Shown: one piece after another, positions 43,717 through 53,572 of the stretch
Numbering within the stretch: position 1 is the first letter of the stretch
How the letters are laid out: each line of letters starts with the position of its first letter
NCBI RefSeq assembly: GCF_003012815.1
Contig: NZ_PXYJ01000001.1
Location: 992,001-1,056,000 of the forward strand
Direction: 5' to 3'
DNA from: Allosphingosinicella vermicomposti
GTDB taxonomy: Bacteria > Pseudomonadota > Alphaproteobacteria > Sphingomonadales > Sphingomonadaceae
DNA length: 64,000 bases
Made by a program: the position numbers and the translations under genes
Notes under the pieces: model-generated
The model's database searches: none
What the model was told of the DNA's origin: nothing
The model's input: only the letters and a program-made list of their open reading frames with translations

Positions 43717-45255
43717 TTACTTCTTCGGAGCGGCCTTCTTGGCCGGAGCCTTTGCGGGCTTCTCAGCCGTGTCCGCCGTCTCGGCAGCGGTCTTCTTCGC
43801 AGCTGGCATCTTCGCGGGCTTTTCCTCAGCTGCGGCTTCATTGGCCTTCTTCGGAGCGGCCTTCTTCGCCTTCGGCATTTCGTCGTGGCTGTGACCGTGG
43901 CCGCAATCCGGGCCATGGACGTGGCCGACTTCGGCCTCGATCTCATGCTCCAGCTCTGCACGGCTTACGATGCGGTCGCTGATTTCGGCCTTGGAGAAGA
44001 GGAAATCGACAACCTTGTCCTCGAAGAGCGGCGCGCGGAGCTGCGCGGCGGCCATCGGGTTCTGGCGGACATATTGGACGAACTTCTCACGATCGGCCGG
44101 GCGATATTGCTGCGCGGCCTGCATGATCAGCTGGTTCATTTCCTGATTATTGACGTCGACACCGTTCGCCTGACCGATTTCGGAAAGGAGCAGGCCCAGA
44201 CGGACGCGGCGCTCCGCGATGGCGCGATAATCGTCCTTTTCCGCTTCCATTTCCTTGCGGGCGGCTTCCGGATCGGCTTCGTGGCCCGCTTCATGCTCGA
44301 GCTGCTGCCAGATCTGGCCGAATTCGGCTTCGACCATCGACGGCGGCACTTCGAAACTGTGGCTGTCGGCGAGCTGATCGAGCAGCTTGCGCTTCATGTG
44401 CGTACGGGTGAGCCCGTTCAACTCCTGCTCGAGCTGGCCTTTCACGAGGCCGCGCAGCTGATCGATCCCTTCGAGGCCCATGGACTGAGCGAACGCGTCG
44501 TCCGCCGTCATTTCCTTGGGCGTCTGCACTTCGGTGACAGTGACATCGAAGGTCGCGGCCTTGCCAGCGAGATTTTCGGCACCGTAATCGGCCGGGAAGG
44601 TGACATTGAGCGTCTTCTGCTCATTGGCCTTCACGCCGACGAGCTGGTCTTCGAAGCCTGGGATCAGGCGGCCCGAGCCGAGCTCGACCGACATACCTTC
44701 GCCCTTGCCGCCTTCAAATGCGACGCCGTCAACTTTGCCCTCGAAATCCATGATCACGAGGTCGCCGGTCTTCGCGGCATATTTGGCCGGAGCCTTTTCA
44801 AAGCTCTTCTGGCCCGAAACGATGCGCTGTAGCGATTCCTCAACCGCTTCGTCACCCGGTTCGACGGTAAGACGCTCAAGCTTCAGGCCATCGATCTTCG
44901 GCGCAGGGATCTCAGGGAGCGTTTCGAGTTCGACCTTAACGCTGGCGTCCTTGCCCGCCTCATAGCCCTCTTCGAGCTCGACGGTCGGCTGCATGGCCGG
45001 ACGGAGCTTCTTTTCGCCGAGCAGCTTCTGCACGCCATCCTGCACGGCCGCGTTCAGCGCCTCCTGCTGCAGCTGTTCGCCATGCATCTTGCGGACGAGG
45101 TTCGCGGGCACCTTGCCGGGGCGGAAGCCGGGCATGCGGATCTGCGGCGCGATCTTCTTCAGCTCGCCATCGACGCGGGCGTCGATATCCTTGGCGGTGA
45201 TGGTGATCTTGTAAGCCCGCTTCAGGCCCTCGTTCAACGTCTCGACAGTCTGCAT
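43717..45255 (-). CDS. tig: Trigger factor with His-rich and Lys/Ala/Pro-rich tail
   Basis: Ribosome-bound chaperone and prolyl isomerase of 512 residues (E. coli 432). Ribosome-binding N domain (RMPGFRPGKVPANLVRKM here as IRMPGFRPGKVP), FKBP-type PPIase domain (GDLVIMDFEGKVDGVAFEGG, GFEDQLVGVKA) and the helical C domain are complete by about residue 435. The extra roughly 75 residues contain a His-rich patch (HVHGPDCGHGHSHDE) and then several KKAAPKK / EKPAK-type repeats like a histone H1 tail. The tail may bind metal or nucleic acid; this is inferred from composition. It lies after tRNA-Leu. Confidence 0.95.
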   Translation of the reverse strand: MQTVETLNEGLKRAYKITITAKDIDARVDGELKKIAPQIRMPGFRPGKVPANLVRKMHGEQLQQEALNAAVQDGVQKLLGEKKLRPAMQPTVELEEGYEAGKDASVKVELETLPEIPAPKIDGLKLERLTVEPGDEAVEESLQRIVSGQKSFEKAPAKYAAKTGDLVIMDFEGKVDGVAFEGGKGEGMSVELGSGRLIPGFEDQLVGVKANEQKTLNVTFPADYGAENLAGKAATFDVTVTEVQTPKEMTADDAFAQSMGLEGIDQLRGLVKGQLEQELNGLTRTHMKRKLLDQLADSHSFEVPPSMVEAEFGQIWQQLEHEAGHEADPEAARKEMEAEKDDYRAIAERRVRLGLLLSEIGQANGVDVNNQEMNQLIMQAAQQYRPADREKFVQYVRQNPMAAAQLRAPLFEDKVVDFLFSKAEISDRIVSRAELEHEIEAEVGHVHGPDCGHGHSHDEMPKAKKAAPKKANEAAAEEKPAKMPAAKKTAAETADTAEKPAKAPAKKAAPKK

Positions 45256-45308
45256 TTCGAACCTTCGTTATAGGAATTTCGGTGCCGGCCCTCGCCCGGT
45301 GGCGAAGC

Positions 45309-45393
45309 TGGTGCGGGCGAAGGGACTCGAACCCCCACATCTTTCGATACTGGAACCTAAATCCAGCGCGTCTACCAGTTCCGCCACGCCCGC
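45309..45393 (-). tRNA. tRNA-Leu (UAG)
   Basis: 85-base class II tRNA on the minus strand with CCA encoded. Acceptor GCGGGCG/CGCCCGC; anticodon loop TTTAGGT within stem CTGGA/TCCAG; long variable arm (TATCGAAAGATG). It lies just upstream of tig on the same strand. Confidence 0.94.
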
Positions 45394-45468
45394 ATAAGGA
45401 CCGCCGGTCGCGCGGGTCTATAGCAGGGTGGCTAGCAAGGGCAAGGCGGAGTTGTCGCTGCACCAAAA

Positions 45469-45538
45469 GTGTTCCTGCGAAAGCAGGAACCCAGACGCAC
45501 CGAACGCTTCAACTGGGCTCCTGCTTTCGCAGGAGCAC
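45469..45538. repeat. Intergenic palindrome, family C-like (CCTGCGAAAGCAGG)
   Basis: GTGTTCCTGCGAAAGCAGGAACCCAG pairs with CTGGGCTCCTGCTTTCGCAGGAGCAC. It has the same architecture as family C (hairpin within each arm, GCGAAAGC core) but a different stem. It follows the gatB stop closely and is the likely end of the gat transcript. Confidence 0.87.
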
Positions 45539-45548
45539 ATTCACGGAC

Positions 45549-47024
45549 TTAACCCAAAGCCTTCTTCAGAAGGTCATTCACCACGCCGGGATTGGCCTTG
45601 CCGCCCATTGCCTTCATCGTCTGGCCGACGAAGAAGCCGAACAGTTTGTCCTTGCCACCGCGATATTCGGCGACCTTGTCCGCGTTCGCGGCCATGACTT
45701 CGGCGATCACCTTTTCGATCTCGCCGGTATCCGAGGTCTGCTTGAGGCCGCGCTCCTCGACGATCTTTCCCGGATTGTCGCCGGTTTCGAGCATGATCTC
45801 GAACACCTGCTTGGCGAGCGTGCCCGACAGCGTGCCATCGGCGACAAGGCCGATCAGCTCCGCGCCTTGTGCGGGCGTGACCGGACTTTCGGTGATGTCC
45901 TTGCCGAGCCTGTTCAGCGCGCCGAACAGATCGGAAATGACCCAGTTGGACGCGGCCTTGCCCACTTCCGGCCCGGTCTTGCCAGTCGCGGCGAGCAGCT
46001 CCTCAAACCAGCGCGCGGTTTCGACCTCGGCGGTGAGGACTGCGGCGTTGTAAGCGCTGATCCCCAGTTCCTGCTCGTAGCGCTTGCGCTTGGCGTCCGG
46101 CAGTTCGGGCAAGCTTTCGCGGCATTCGCGAAGGAAATCGTCCGAAAGCTCCAGCGGCAGCAAATCGGGATCCGGGAAATAGCGGTAATCGTGCGCATCT
46201 TCCTTGGAGCGGAGCGTGCGCGTCTCGCCCTTGTCCGGATCGAACAGGCGGGTTTCCTGGACGACGCTGTCGCCGCTTTCGAGGACATCGACCTGACGGC
46301 TCGCCTCATATTCGATGACAGCCATGATGAAGCGCACGGAATTGACGTTCTTCGTCTCCGTGCGCGTGCCAAACGGCTCGCCCGGGCGACGCACGGACAC
46401 ATTCACGTCCGCGCGCATCGATCCCTGTTCCATATTGCCGTCGCACGAGCCGACATAGCGGAGGATGGAGCGCAGCTTCCGGACATAAGCCCCTGCTTCT
46501 TCGGGAGATCGCATGTCGGGTTTCGACACGATTTCCATCAGCGCCACGCCTGAACGGTTGAGGTCGACATAGGAGAAAGACGGATGCTGATCGTGCATCA
46601 GCTTGCCCGCATCCTGTTCGACATGGATACGCTCGACGCCGATTTTCTTGGTGGCGCCCCCCTCCAGCTCGACCTCGATCTCGCCCTCGCCCACCAGCGG
46701 GTGGTAGAGCTGCGAAATCTGATAGCCCTGCGGCAGATCGGCGTAGAAATAATTCTTCCGGTCAAAACGCGACCAGGCGTTGATCTTCGCATCGATCGCC
46801 ATGCCGGTGCGGACGGCCTGCCGGATGCATTCCTCGTTCAGCACCGGAAGCATGCCCGGCATCGCAGCGTCGACGAGGCTGACCTGCGTATTGGGCTCCG
46901 CGCCGAATTCGGTCGCCGCGCCCGAAAAAAGCTTCGCCTTCGACGTCACCTGCGCGTGCACTTCAAGGCCGATCACGACCTCCCATTCACCGGTTGCGCC
47001 CTGGATACGATAAGGAGCGTTCAT
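45549..47024 (-). CDS. gatB: Asp/Glu-tRNA amidotransferase subunit B
   Basis: tRNA-binding and kinase subunit of GatCAB, which turns Glu-tRNA(Gln) into Gln-tRNA(Gln). [33 protein letters not shown], the YqeY-like tail ([23 protein letters not shown]) and the final [13 protein letters not shown] are all typical; 491 residues. The start ATG overlaps the stop of the 55-residue frame between gatA and gatB. Confidence 0.96.
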   Translation of the reverse strand: MNAPYRIQGATGEWEVVIGLEVHAQVTSKAKLFSGAATEFGAEPNTQVSLVDAAMPGMLPVLNEECIRQAVRTGMAIDAKINAWSRFDRKNYFYADLPQGYQISQLYHPLVGEGEIEVELEGGATKKIGVERIHVEQDAGKLMHDQHPSFSYVDLNRSGVALMEIVSKPDMRSPEEAGAYVRKLRSILRYVGSCDGNMEQGSMRADVNVSVRRPGEPFGTRTETKNVNSVRFIMAVIEYEASRQVDVLESGDSVVQETRLFDPDKGETRTLRSKEDAHDYRYFPDPDLLPLELSDDFLRECRESLPELPDAKRKRYEQELGISAYNAAVLTAEVETARWFEELLAATGKTGPEVGKAASNWVISDLFGALNRLGKDITESPVTPAQGAELIGLVADGTLSGTLAKQVFEIMLETGDNPGKIVEERGLKQTSDTGEIEKVIAEVMAANADKVAEYRGGKDKLFGFFVGQTMKAMGGKANPGVVNDLLKKALG

Positions 47025-47188
47025 CGAGTTTTCCGTCTATTTTTTCGCTCTTTAGCGCGACGTTCTAATATTTTCTGTCGTTCTCTACTGACAGTCTCGC
47101 TCGAACGTCGGCCGAACTTTAGCTTTCTAACACCTTCGACGATCCCCTCCCCCACTAGCTGAAAAAGGATTTCGCCGACCCAACTCAC
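47021..47188 (-). CDS. 55-residue basic protein coupled between gatA and gatB
   Basis: Short frame exactly filling the gatA-gatB gap. It starts with GTG overlapping the gatA stop (GTGA) and ends with TGA overlapping the gatB start (ATGA), the same arrangement used by true genes all over this window. The product has a hydrophobic start ([20 protein letters not shown]) that could form an amphipathic or membrane helix, and a strongly basic helical end ([19 protein letters not shown]). I recognise no family. It may be a membrane-associated micro-protein, or simply a frame kept open to carry ribosomes from gatA to gatB. Confidence 0.62.
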   Translation of the reverse strand: MSWVGEILFQLVGEGIVEGVRKLKFGRRSSETVSRERQKILERRAKERKNRRKTR

Positions 47189-48663
47189 CACCATGCCTCC
47201 GGCCGTGCAGTGAAGCCCGCGCGTTCTTCCAATGCCAAGCCGGCGTTCATCACACCCTGCTCGTCCAGCGGCTTGCCGATGATCTGGAGGCCGAGCGGCA
47301 GGCCTTGCGCGTCGAGACCCGCGGGCACCGACATGGCGGGAAGGCCAGCGAGGCTCGCCGGAACCGCGAACACGTCATTGAGATACATGCCAAGCGGATC
47401 GGTGGTTTCGCCGAGGCCGAAGGCCGCGGACGGCGCGGTCGGCGTCAGGATCAGGTCGACCTGCTTGAACGCGTCCTGGAAATCGCGGGCGATGAGTGCC
47501 CTCACCTTCTGCGCCTGGTTGAAATAGGCGTCGTAGAAGCCCGCCGACAGCACATAAGTGCCGATCATGATGCGGCGGCGGACTTCGGCGCCGAACCCGG
47601 CGGCGCGGGTCGCCTTGTACATGTCATCCAGGCTGCCATTTTCCGGTGCCACGCGATTGCCGTAGCGAACGCCGTCATAGCGGGCGAGGTTCGAAGACGC
47701 CTCGGCCGGGGCGATGATGTAATAAGTCGGCAGCGCATATTTGGTGTGCGGCAGCGAGATTTCGACGATCTCAGCGCCCGCATCCTTCATCCACTGGATG
47801 CCCTGCTCCCACACCGCATCGATCTCGGCCGGAACGCCGTCTATGCGATATTCCCTGGGGATGCCGATCCGCTTGCCGCGAATGTCCGACGAAAGACCCG
47901 CTTCCCACTGCGGCACGTCGAGCTTCAGCGAAGTCGAATCTTTGGGATCGTAGCCGCTCATCACTTCCAGCATGATCGCGCAGTCGCGCACATCGCGCGC
48001 CATCGGCCCCGCCTGATCGAGCGAGGAGGCGAAGGCGACGATGCCCCAACGCGAGCAGCGGCCGTAAGTCGGCTTCACGCCGGTAATGCCGGTGAAGGCG
48101 GCGGGCTGGCGGATCGAGCCGCCCGTATCCGTCCCGGTCGCGCCAGGGCAGAGCCGCGCCGACACGGCCGAAGCCGAGCCACCGGACGAACCACCGGGCG
48201 TCAGCGCCGCATTGCCGCCGTCGTTCCGGCGCCAGGGGGACAGGACGTTGCCGAACGCGCTCGTCTCATTCGACGAGCCCATGGCGAATTCGTCCATGTT
48301 CAATTTGCCGAGCATGCCTGCGCCCGCCGCGAACAATTTGCCGCTGACGGTGCTATCATATTCGGGCTTGAAACCTTCCAAGATCTTGCTGGCCGAAGCA
48401 GTCTGCACGCCCTTCGTCGCGAACAGATCCTTGATACCGAGCGGCACGCCTGAAAGCGGCTTGAAGTCGCCCTGGCTGCGGTCGCGATCGGCCTGTTCGG
48501 CGGCGGCGATCGCATGGTCGGGCGTTTCCACCGTAAAGGCGTTCAGCGCCCGCGCCTTCTCCACGGCGGAGATGAAGCTGTCGGCCACCTCGCGGGCGGA
48601 GAAATCGCCTTTGCGGAAGCCGTCGCGGATCGCCGCGATGCCGAGGTCGTTCAAGTTCGCCAT
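47185..48663 (-). CDS. gatA: Asp/Glu-tRNA amidotransferase subunit A
   Basis: Amidase-signature subunit that releases ammonia from glutamine or asparagine for GatB. The Ser-cisSer-Lys triad can be placed: K78 in [11 protein letters not shown]159 in [12 protein letters not shown] and S183 in [14 protein letters not shown]. Length 492 is normal. It starts one base into the gatC stop (TAATG). Confidence 0.96.
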   Translation of the reverse strand: MANLNDLGIAAIRDGFRKGDFSAREVADSFISAVEKARALNAFTVETPDHAIAAAEQADRDRSQGDFKPLSGVPLGIKDLFATKGVQTASASKILEGFKPEYDSTVSGKLFAAGAGMLGKLNMDEFAMGSSNETSAFGNVLSPWRRNDGGNAALTPGGSSGGSASAVSARLCPGATGTDTGGSIRQPAAFTGITGVKPTYGRCSRWGIVAFASSLDQAGPMARDVRDCAIMLEVMSGYDPKDSTSLKLDVPQWEAGLSSDIRGKRIGIPREYRIDGVPAEIDAVWEQGIQWMKDAGAEIVEISLPHTKYALPTYYIIAPAEASSNLARYDGVRYGNRVAPENGSLDDMYKATRAAGFGAEVRRRIMIGTYVLSAGFYDAYFNQAQKVRALIARDFQDAFKQVDLILTPTAPSAAFGLGETTDPLGMYLNDVFAVPASLAGLPAMSVPAGLDAQGLPLGLQIIGKPLDEQGVMNAGLALEERAGFTARPEAWW

Positions 48664-48950
48664 TATTCGATCACCTTGGGAACCGCGAAGAAGCCATGTT
48701 CGGCGACAGGCGCGTTCTTCAGCACCGCGTCGCGGACATTGCCGTCGGTGATTTCATCGGGCCGCATGCGGAGCTGGTTGGGGATGACGGCCGTCATCGG
48801 CTCGACGCCGGTGACATCGACTTCGCCCAGCTGCTCGATCCAGCCGAGAATGTTGTTGAGCTCCGGCACCAGCGCCTCGACCTCATGGTCGGTGACGGCG
48901 ATGCGCGCGAGCTTGGCGATATGGCGCACGGTTGCGGTATCTACGGACAT
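48663..48950 (-). CDS. gatC: Asp/Glu-tRNA amidotransferase subunit C
   Basis: 95-residue belt subunit that holds GatA and GatB together: [34 protein letters not shown] and a C-terminal [21 protein letters not shown] are classic. The ATG at 48950 (MSVDTATV) is chosen. First gene of the gatC-gatA-X-gatB operon. Confidence 0.95.
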   Translation of the reverse strand: MSVDTATVRHIAKLARIAVTDHEVEALVPELNNILGWIEQLGEVDVTGVEPMTAVIPNQLRMRPDEITDGNVRDAVLKNAPVAEHGFFAVPKVIE

Positions 48951-48992
48951 GGGAGCGGCGCTAGCATCCGCCCCCGTCCGCTTCAAGCAGCC

Positions 48993-50756
48993 TTATTCGA
49001 ACGCTTTGCCGACCGACACTTCGCCAACGAAGACCTGGCGTCGCGTGACGTCGCGGATCGTGACCCGTCCCTCGTCCATCGCGCGTTTGATTTGTTCGGT
49101 CCGCTGCACCGGATTGCCGACGGTTGCGGGGAGCGGCTCGTCCACCCTCCAGGCATCGCCGCTTTTGTAGAACGGACGCACTTCGGGCGCACAGACATCC
49201 TCCGACACCGTGCCAGCCTGATCGGGAGGCGGAGCGCATATACTCTGCCGTACCGCGACGGCAGTTTCCTCGCCTTCCTCATAGTAGATGCGGCAGCGAT
49301 CGTTTTCGTTGCAGTAGGATATCAAACGCATCGCTTCCCGAAGCTCGGGCGGTAAGGCGACGGGCCGAGGCAGGACTTGCCATCGCGCCAACGCAGCGTT
49401 CTGTTCCTTGGTCACTTCGGGTAGGACGGGCACAGCCATCTCCCAGCGATCCTTTTCCGCAATGACCTCTGCGGCGCGCTTGCGTATCTCGGGCGTCGCG
49501 CCCTCCTGCGCGAGGCGGCGCAGCGCCCTCATGCCGCTCGGCCCGAAATCGAAGCGCAGCGCGCGCCAGTCGAATTGCTCGATGCTCACCTTGCCGGATG
49601 CGAGCCGCGCCACCTGATCCCGCGTCGAAATCGCGCCAAAGCTGACGAGCGGCGTCGCGAGCAGAAACGCGACAGCGCAGACGATCACCGCCAGGCGCAC
49701 ATTGGCCGGCCGGATCAGTCCCGGCCAGTCCTTTCGTCCCCGCAGGAGCGAGACGGCATAAGCCACCGCGCAAATCGTTGCGACGATCACGAAAGTCAGC
49801 GCCCAGAGCCGCGAGGGCGTGAAGCCATATTGCGCGATGCGCTTGCCCGTCGATACGGCAGCGATGAGAGTGAGCGGCAGGATCGCGCCTGCAAGCGCCG
49901 TGGCACTCCACCGCATGACCCGGGCCTTCGATTCCTCCTCCGGCACATTGCCGATCACGGCGTTGGCGAGCAGGATCGCACCCAACACGCAGGTCAGCAG
50001 GATAGAAGTTGCCGATTGCGTATCCCAAAGTGGCGCTAATCCCTTGAAAAGGAGTGAGAGTAGGAAAAGCAGAAGCGCTGCCGCAAGGATCGGCGCCAGC
50101 ACCGAGAGGATCGTCATCGCGACGCGCTGAACGAGGAACAGCACCTGATCGCGGTCTCGCAGGAGACCCATGACGCAGCCGAACGCCGCGCCCGCCAGCA
50201 TCCACCCAAACCAGTCATTCCTCATCAGATCGTTGATGAATCCGATGCCGATCAGGTCGAAAAGCGCCGCGACCAGCCACATCATCAGCCAGACGAGCAA
50301 GGTGAAACCGCAGGCGAGCACCCACAGGACGATGTTTGTCCAGGCATGGATATGGACAGAAGGATAAGGGAGCCGCGCCTGGCCTTCGTCCCGGATCGTC
50401 TGGAACAGCGGCGCCGCGATTACGACGGTGAGCGCTGCGGAAACGAAGCGCCAGCCCTCGCTTCCACTCCAGCCATTGGGGCCGCCATTCCAGTGATAGA
50501 CGAAGGCAAGCACCAGGCCGGCAGCCGCCGCGAAGGCGAGGCTCCAGGCCCAGCGGGTCCGCTCCAGCGTGAAGGAGGCAACGATGCCACCGGTCAGGAG
50601 GAAGACCGCAGCCCCGCCGCGCCAGAGGTTGGCCATGGCTTCGGGTCGAAAATCGTCGAACAATTGCGAGATTGCGAGGCCGAACAAGGCCCCCGCTGCC
50701 GCCAATATCGCCGCGCGTGCAGGCCAGGCTTCGTGTTCGCCAACATGTTCAGCCAT
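48993..50756 (-). CDS. DUF4153 polytopic membrane protein
   Basis: 587-residue inner-membrane protein: roughly ten to eleven helices in the first 400 residues (for example ARAAILAAAGALFGLAISQL, WTNIVLWVLACGFTLLVWLM, MTILSVLAPILAAALLLFLL), then a soluble C-terminal region of about 180 residues with six Cys, probably periplasmic. The N-terminal part matches the DUF4153 family. Function unknown. Start at 50756 follows GGGAGG. It is on the gat strand but separated from gatC by 42 bases. Confidence 0.82.
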   Translation of the reverse strand: MAEHVGEHEAWPARAAILAAAGALFGLAISQLFDDFRPEAMANLWRGGAAVFLLTGGIVASFTLERTRWAWSLAFAAAAGLVLAFVYHWNGGPNGWSGSEGWRFVSAALTVVIAAPLFQTIRDEGQARLPYPSVHIHAWTNIVLWVLACGFTLLVWLMMWLVAALFDLIGIGFINDLMRNDWFGWMLAGAAFGCVMGLLRDRDQVLFLVQRVAMTILSVLAPILAAALLLFLLSLLFKGLAPLWDTQSATSILLTCVLGAILLANAVIGNVPEEESKARVMRWSATALAGAILPLTLIAAVSTGKRIAQYGFTPSRLWALTFVIVATICAVAYAVSLLRGRKDWPGLIRPANVRLAVIVCAVAFLLATPLVSFGAISTRDQVARLASGKVSIEQFDWRALRFDFGPSGMRALRRLAQEGATPEIRKRAAEVIAEKDRWEMAVPVLPEVTKEQNAALARWQVLPRPVALPPELREAMRLISYCNENDRCRIYYEEGEETAVAVRQSICAPPPDQAGTVSEDVCAPEVRPFYKSGDAWRVDEPLPATVGNPVQRTEQIKRAMDEGRVTIRDVTRRQVFVGEVSVGKAFE

Positions 50757-50869
50757 CTTCAACCCTCCCAGGATGGCCAACTTAGACGCCAAATGGTTTG
50801 ACCTTGCAACACTGGCCGTCTTGCTGTTGGAACGGCGCGAGTTTTCGAGCGAGGGTCGATTAAACAAAG

Positions 50870-51982
50870 ATGCTGGCGCGCCGTTTCCTGTGGATCATTG
50901 CGATCTTCATCATCCTGCTGCTTGCCGGAGCGCTTGGCTATCGGCTGCTCGAACGGCCGTTGATGCGTGCCGCGCTGGTGCCGAGCGCGCCGTTCGAGGC
51001 AGTTCCGCAACCCGGCGTGGACTATCGTCCCGCCTCCATGTGGATCGCGCGGCCGGATGTTGCGGACAATCCCGCTCTTTGGCTTCCGGACGGTTTCGCG
51101 GATCAGCCAGCGGCGGGCAATGCGTCGGTCTTTTTCATCCATCCAACCTCCTATCTCGACCGATCGCGCTGGAATTCGCCGATGGATGACGCGGATTCGC
51201 AGCAGCGCGCGCGCCTGTTCGTGCGCAGCCAGGCGAGCATCTTCAACGGCGTCGGCGCGATCTGGGCGCCCAAATATCGTCAGGCGACGTTCGGCGCCTT
51301 CCTCACCAATCGCGCCGATGCCGCAAAGGCGCTTGATTTCGCCTATCGCGACGTTCTTTCCGCTTATGAGGAGTTTGTCCGCCAAGCGCCTGCGGACAAA
51401 CCGATCATCCTCGCCGGGCACAGTCAGGGCAGCCTGCACTTGACCCGCCTCCTCGCCGAGCGGGTGAAGGGATCACCCGAGGCCGCGCGCGTTGCGGCCA
51501 TCTATGCGGTGGGCTGGCCGGTTTCGATCTCGGTCGACCTGCCCCGCTTCGGCTTCCCGGCCTGCGCAACGCCTGACCAAACCCGATGCCTTATTTCCTG
51601 GCAGAGCTTTGCCGAGCCGGCGGGGACCGACATGGTCACCGATATTTACGACGCCTCGAACGGCAGCAATGGCCGGAGCCGCGCCGGAACACCGATGGTT
51701 TGCACCAACCCCCTGACCGGAGCGGCGGGCGGCACGGCAAAAGCGGAGGCCAATCTCGGCACGCTTGAGCCCAATGGCGATTTGAGTGCGGCCGGGATCG
51801 TGAAGGCCGCGGTGCCCGCCCGGTGCGACGCGCGCGGTTTCCTGCTGATCGGCGAAGATGCGCCGGAACTTGGCCCCTACGTTCTTCCCGGCAATAATTA
51901 TCATGTCTTCGATTATGCGCTGTTCTGGGCCAATGCGCGGGCCGACGTGGCGCGACGGCTGGCAGCCTTCACCGCACAATGA
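50870..51982 (+). CDS. DUF3089 alpha/beta-hydrolase-like protein
   Basis: 370-residue protein with an N-terminal membrane anchor ([22 protein letters not shown]) and a hydrolase-like domain facing the periplasm. [18 protein letters not shown] and the nucleophile elbow [17 protein letters not shown] mark the DUF3089 family; [14 protein letters not shown]-type end (here [18 protein letters not shown]) carries the probable catalytic His. A lipase/esterase-like activity is inferred. It is divergent from the DUF4153 gene, and its stop overlaps the ruvX start (ATGA). Confidence 0.88.
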   Translation: MLARRFLWIIAIFIILLLAGALGYRLLERPLMRAALVPSAPFEAVPQPGVDYRPASMWIARPDVADNPALWLPDGFADQPAAGNASVFFIHPTSYLDRSRWNSPMDDADSQQRARLFVRSQASIFNGVGAIWAPKYRQATFGAFLTNRADAAKALDFAYRDVLSAYEEFVRQAPADKPIILAGHSQGSLHLTRLLAERVKGSPEAARVAAIYAVGWPVSISVDLPRFGFPACATPDQTRCLISWQSFAEPAGTDMVTDIYDASNGSNGRSRAGTPMVCTNPLTGAAGGTAKAEANLGTLEPNGDLSAAGIVKAAVPARCDARGFLLIGEDAPELGPYVLPGNNYHVFDYALFWANARADVARRLAAFTAQ

Positions 51983-52452
51983 TTACCGCATCGATCCCGG
52001 AATTTCGCGAAGCGCTGCCCGGAGGCGGGCGCCTGATGGGTCTCGACGTCGGCACGCAGACGATCGGAATCGCGCTTTGCGATGCGGGCTGGACGATCGC
52101 GACCCCGGCCGAACTTCTGAAGCGCGTGAAGTTCACTGTGGACCTTGCCCGCATCCGCACCTTCGCCGCCGAACAATCGGTAACGGGCTTCGTACTTGGT
52201 CTGCCGCTCAATCTCGACGGCACGGATAGCCCCCGCACCCAATCGACCCGCGCCTTCGCCCGCAATCTCGCTGTCCTTGAAAAGCCGATCCTGCTCTGGG
52301 ACGAACGCTGGTCGACGCAGGCGGTTACGCGGACGCTTATCGACGCCGACGCCAGCCGCGCGCGGCGCGCCGAGCTGGTCGACAAGATGGCTGCGGCCTA
52401 TATCCTGCAAGGCGCGATCGACGCGCTTGCGGGGTTTTCGTCAGCTTTCTAA
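51979..52452 (+). CDS. ruvX: Holliday-junction-resolvase-like YqgF/RuvX
   Basis: RNase H-fold protein of 157 residues (YqgF), linked to pre-16S rRNA 5'-end processing and to DNA junction cleavage. The active-site Asp/Glu positions are in [24 protein letters not shown] and [14 protein letters not shown]. Co-translated with the DUF3089 gene and followed by a palindrome, then pyrB, a pairing seen elsewhere in bacteria. Confidence 0.94.
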   Translation: MITASIPEFREALPGGGRLMGLDVGTQTIGIALCDAGWTIATPAELLKRVKFTVDLARIRTFAAEQSVTGFVLGLPLNLDGTDSPRTQSTRAFARNLAVLEKPILLWDERWSTQAVTRTLIDADASRARRAELVDKMAAAYILQGAIDALAGFSSAF

Positions 52453-52456
52453 CAGT

Positions 52457-52566
52457 CCGTTCGTGCTGAGTAGCCGCTGAGCTTGTCGAAGCGGCGTATC
52501 GAAGGCTCGCAGAAGCGCTTCGATACGGGTCTTCGACTTCGCTCAGCCCCTACTCAGCACGAACGG
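52457..52566. repeat. Intergenic palindrome, family B
   Basis: Long nested inverted repeat: outer CCGTTCGTGCTGAGTAG / CTACTCAGCACGAACGG is perfect over 17 bases, with inner GAGCTTGTCGAAG-type and GTATCGAAG / CTTCGATAC pairs. It lies between ruvX and pyrB on the same strand, so it is transcribed through or terminates ruvX. Confidence 0.9.
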
Positions 52567-52585
52567 GAAAGGTATAAAGCCCGAC

Positions 52586-53494
52586 ATGAACAGCGCCTTC
52601 CCCCATCGCCACCTTCTCGGCATCGAGCAATTGAGCGCCGATGATATCCGCCTGATCCTTGATGAGGCCGACAATTGGCTTGAATTCAATAGGGGGCCGC
52701 GCCGTCGCCTTGATCGGATGGCGGGGCTGACCCAAGTCAACGCATTCTTCGAAAACAGTACGCGCACTCTCCTTTCATTCGAAATGGCCGGGAAGAAATT
52801 GGGCGCGGAAGTCGTCAATATGCACGTCGCGCAATCGAGCGTGCAGAAGGGCGAAACTTTGATCGACACCGCGCTGACGATCAATGCGATGCGGCCGGAC
52901 ATTTTCGTCATGCGCCACGCGTCGGACGGCGCGGCGGAGGAGGTCGCGGCCGTGATGGACTGTCCGGTCGTCAATGCGGGAGACGGGCGCGGCGAACATC
53001 CAAGCCAGGCTCTGCTCGACGCCCTGACCATCCGCCGCCATTTCGGCCGGATCGAGGGGCTGACCGTCGCGATCTGCGGCGACATTCGCCACAGCCGCGT
53101 CGCGCGATCCAATTTAAAATCGCTGACGAAGCTCGGCGCGCATGTGCGCTTGGTTGGTCCGCCCTCCCTGATCCCGCAGGGAAGCGAGGGCTTCACCAAT
53201 TTCGATGAAGGCATCGAAGGCGTGGACGTGGTCATGATGCTACGGATCCAGCGCGAGCGGATGGATGCGGCGATGTCGGACAGCCTTGGCGATTATCACG
53301 CCGCTTATGGCCTGACCCGCGATCGCCTTGCCAAGGCGCCGCAAGCGGTGGTCATGCATCCGGGGCCTATGAATCGAGGCGTGGAGATTGCCAGCGATGT
53401 CGCCGACGATCCGGAGCGCTCGTTGATCCTCAAGCAGGTGGAGGCGGGAGTCGCGGTGCGGATGGCGATATTGGGACTGCTGACACGCACTTAA
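52586..53494 (+). CDS. pyrB: Aspartate carbamoyltransferase catalytic subunit
   Basis: Second step of pyrimidine synthesis: joins carbamoyl phosphate and aspartate. [17 protein letters not shown] start; carbamoyl-phosphate loop [33 protein letters not shown]; aspartate loop region [24 protein letters not shown] at the end. 302 residues, normal. pyrC and a dihydroorotase-like subunit are not next to it in this window; the following gene is on the other strand. Confidence 0.96.
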   Translation: MNSAFPHRHLLGIEQLSADDIRLILDEADNWLEFNRGPRRRLDRMAGLTQVNAFFENSTRTLLSFEMAGKKLGAEVVNMHVAQSSVQKGETLIDTALTINAMRPDIFVMRHASDGAAEEVAAVMDCPVVNAGDGRGEHPSQALLDALTIRRHFGRIEGLTVAICGDIRHSRVARSNLKSLTKLGAHVRLVGPPSLIPQGSEGFTNFDEGIEGVDVVMMLRIQRERMDAAMSDSLGDYHAAYGLTRDRLAKAPQAVVMHPGPMNRGVEIASDVADDPERSLILKQVEAGVAVRMAILGLLTRT

Positions 53495-53572
53495 CGCCCG
53501 GCTTTAGCAGGAAGCCGGAATGTTGGACGGCCGGTTTGGCCCCCGACCGTCCATCCCGAGGGAACCGAAAGC

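Noticed and set aside
53521-53566. GGACGG/CCGTCC hairpin between pyrB and the SPOR gene as a terminator
   Set aside because: The stem has an internal mismatch and no T-tract follows on either strand; it may still end transcription with Rho, but I cannot support it.
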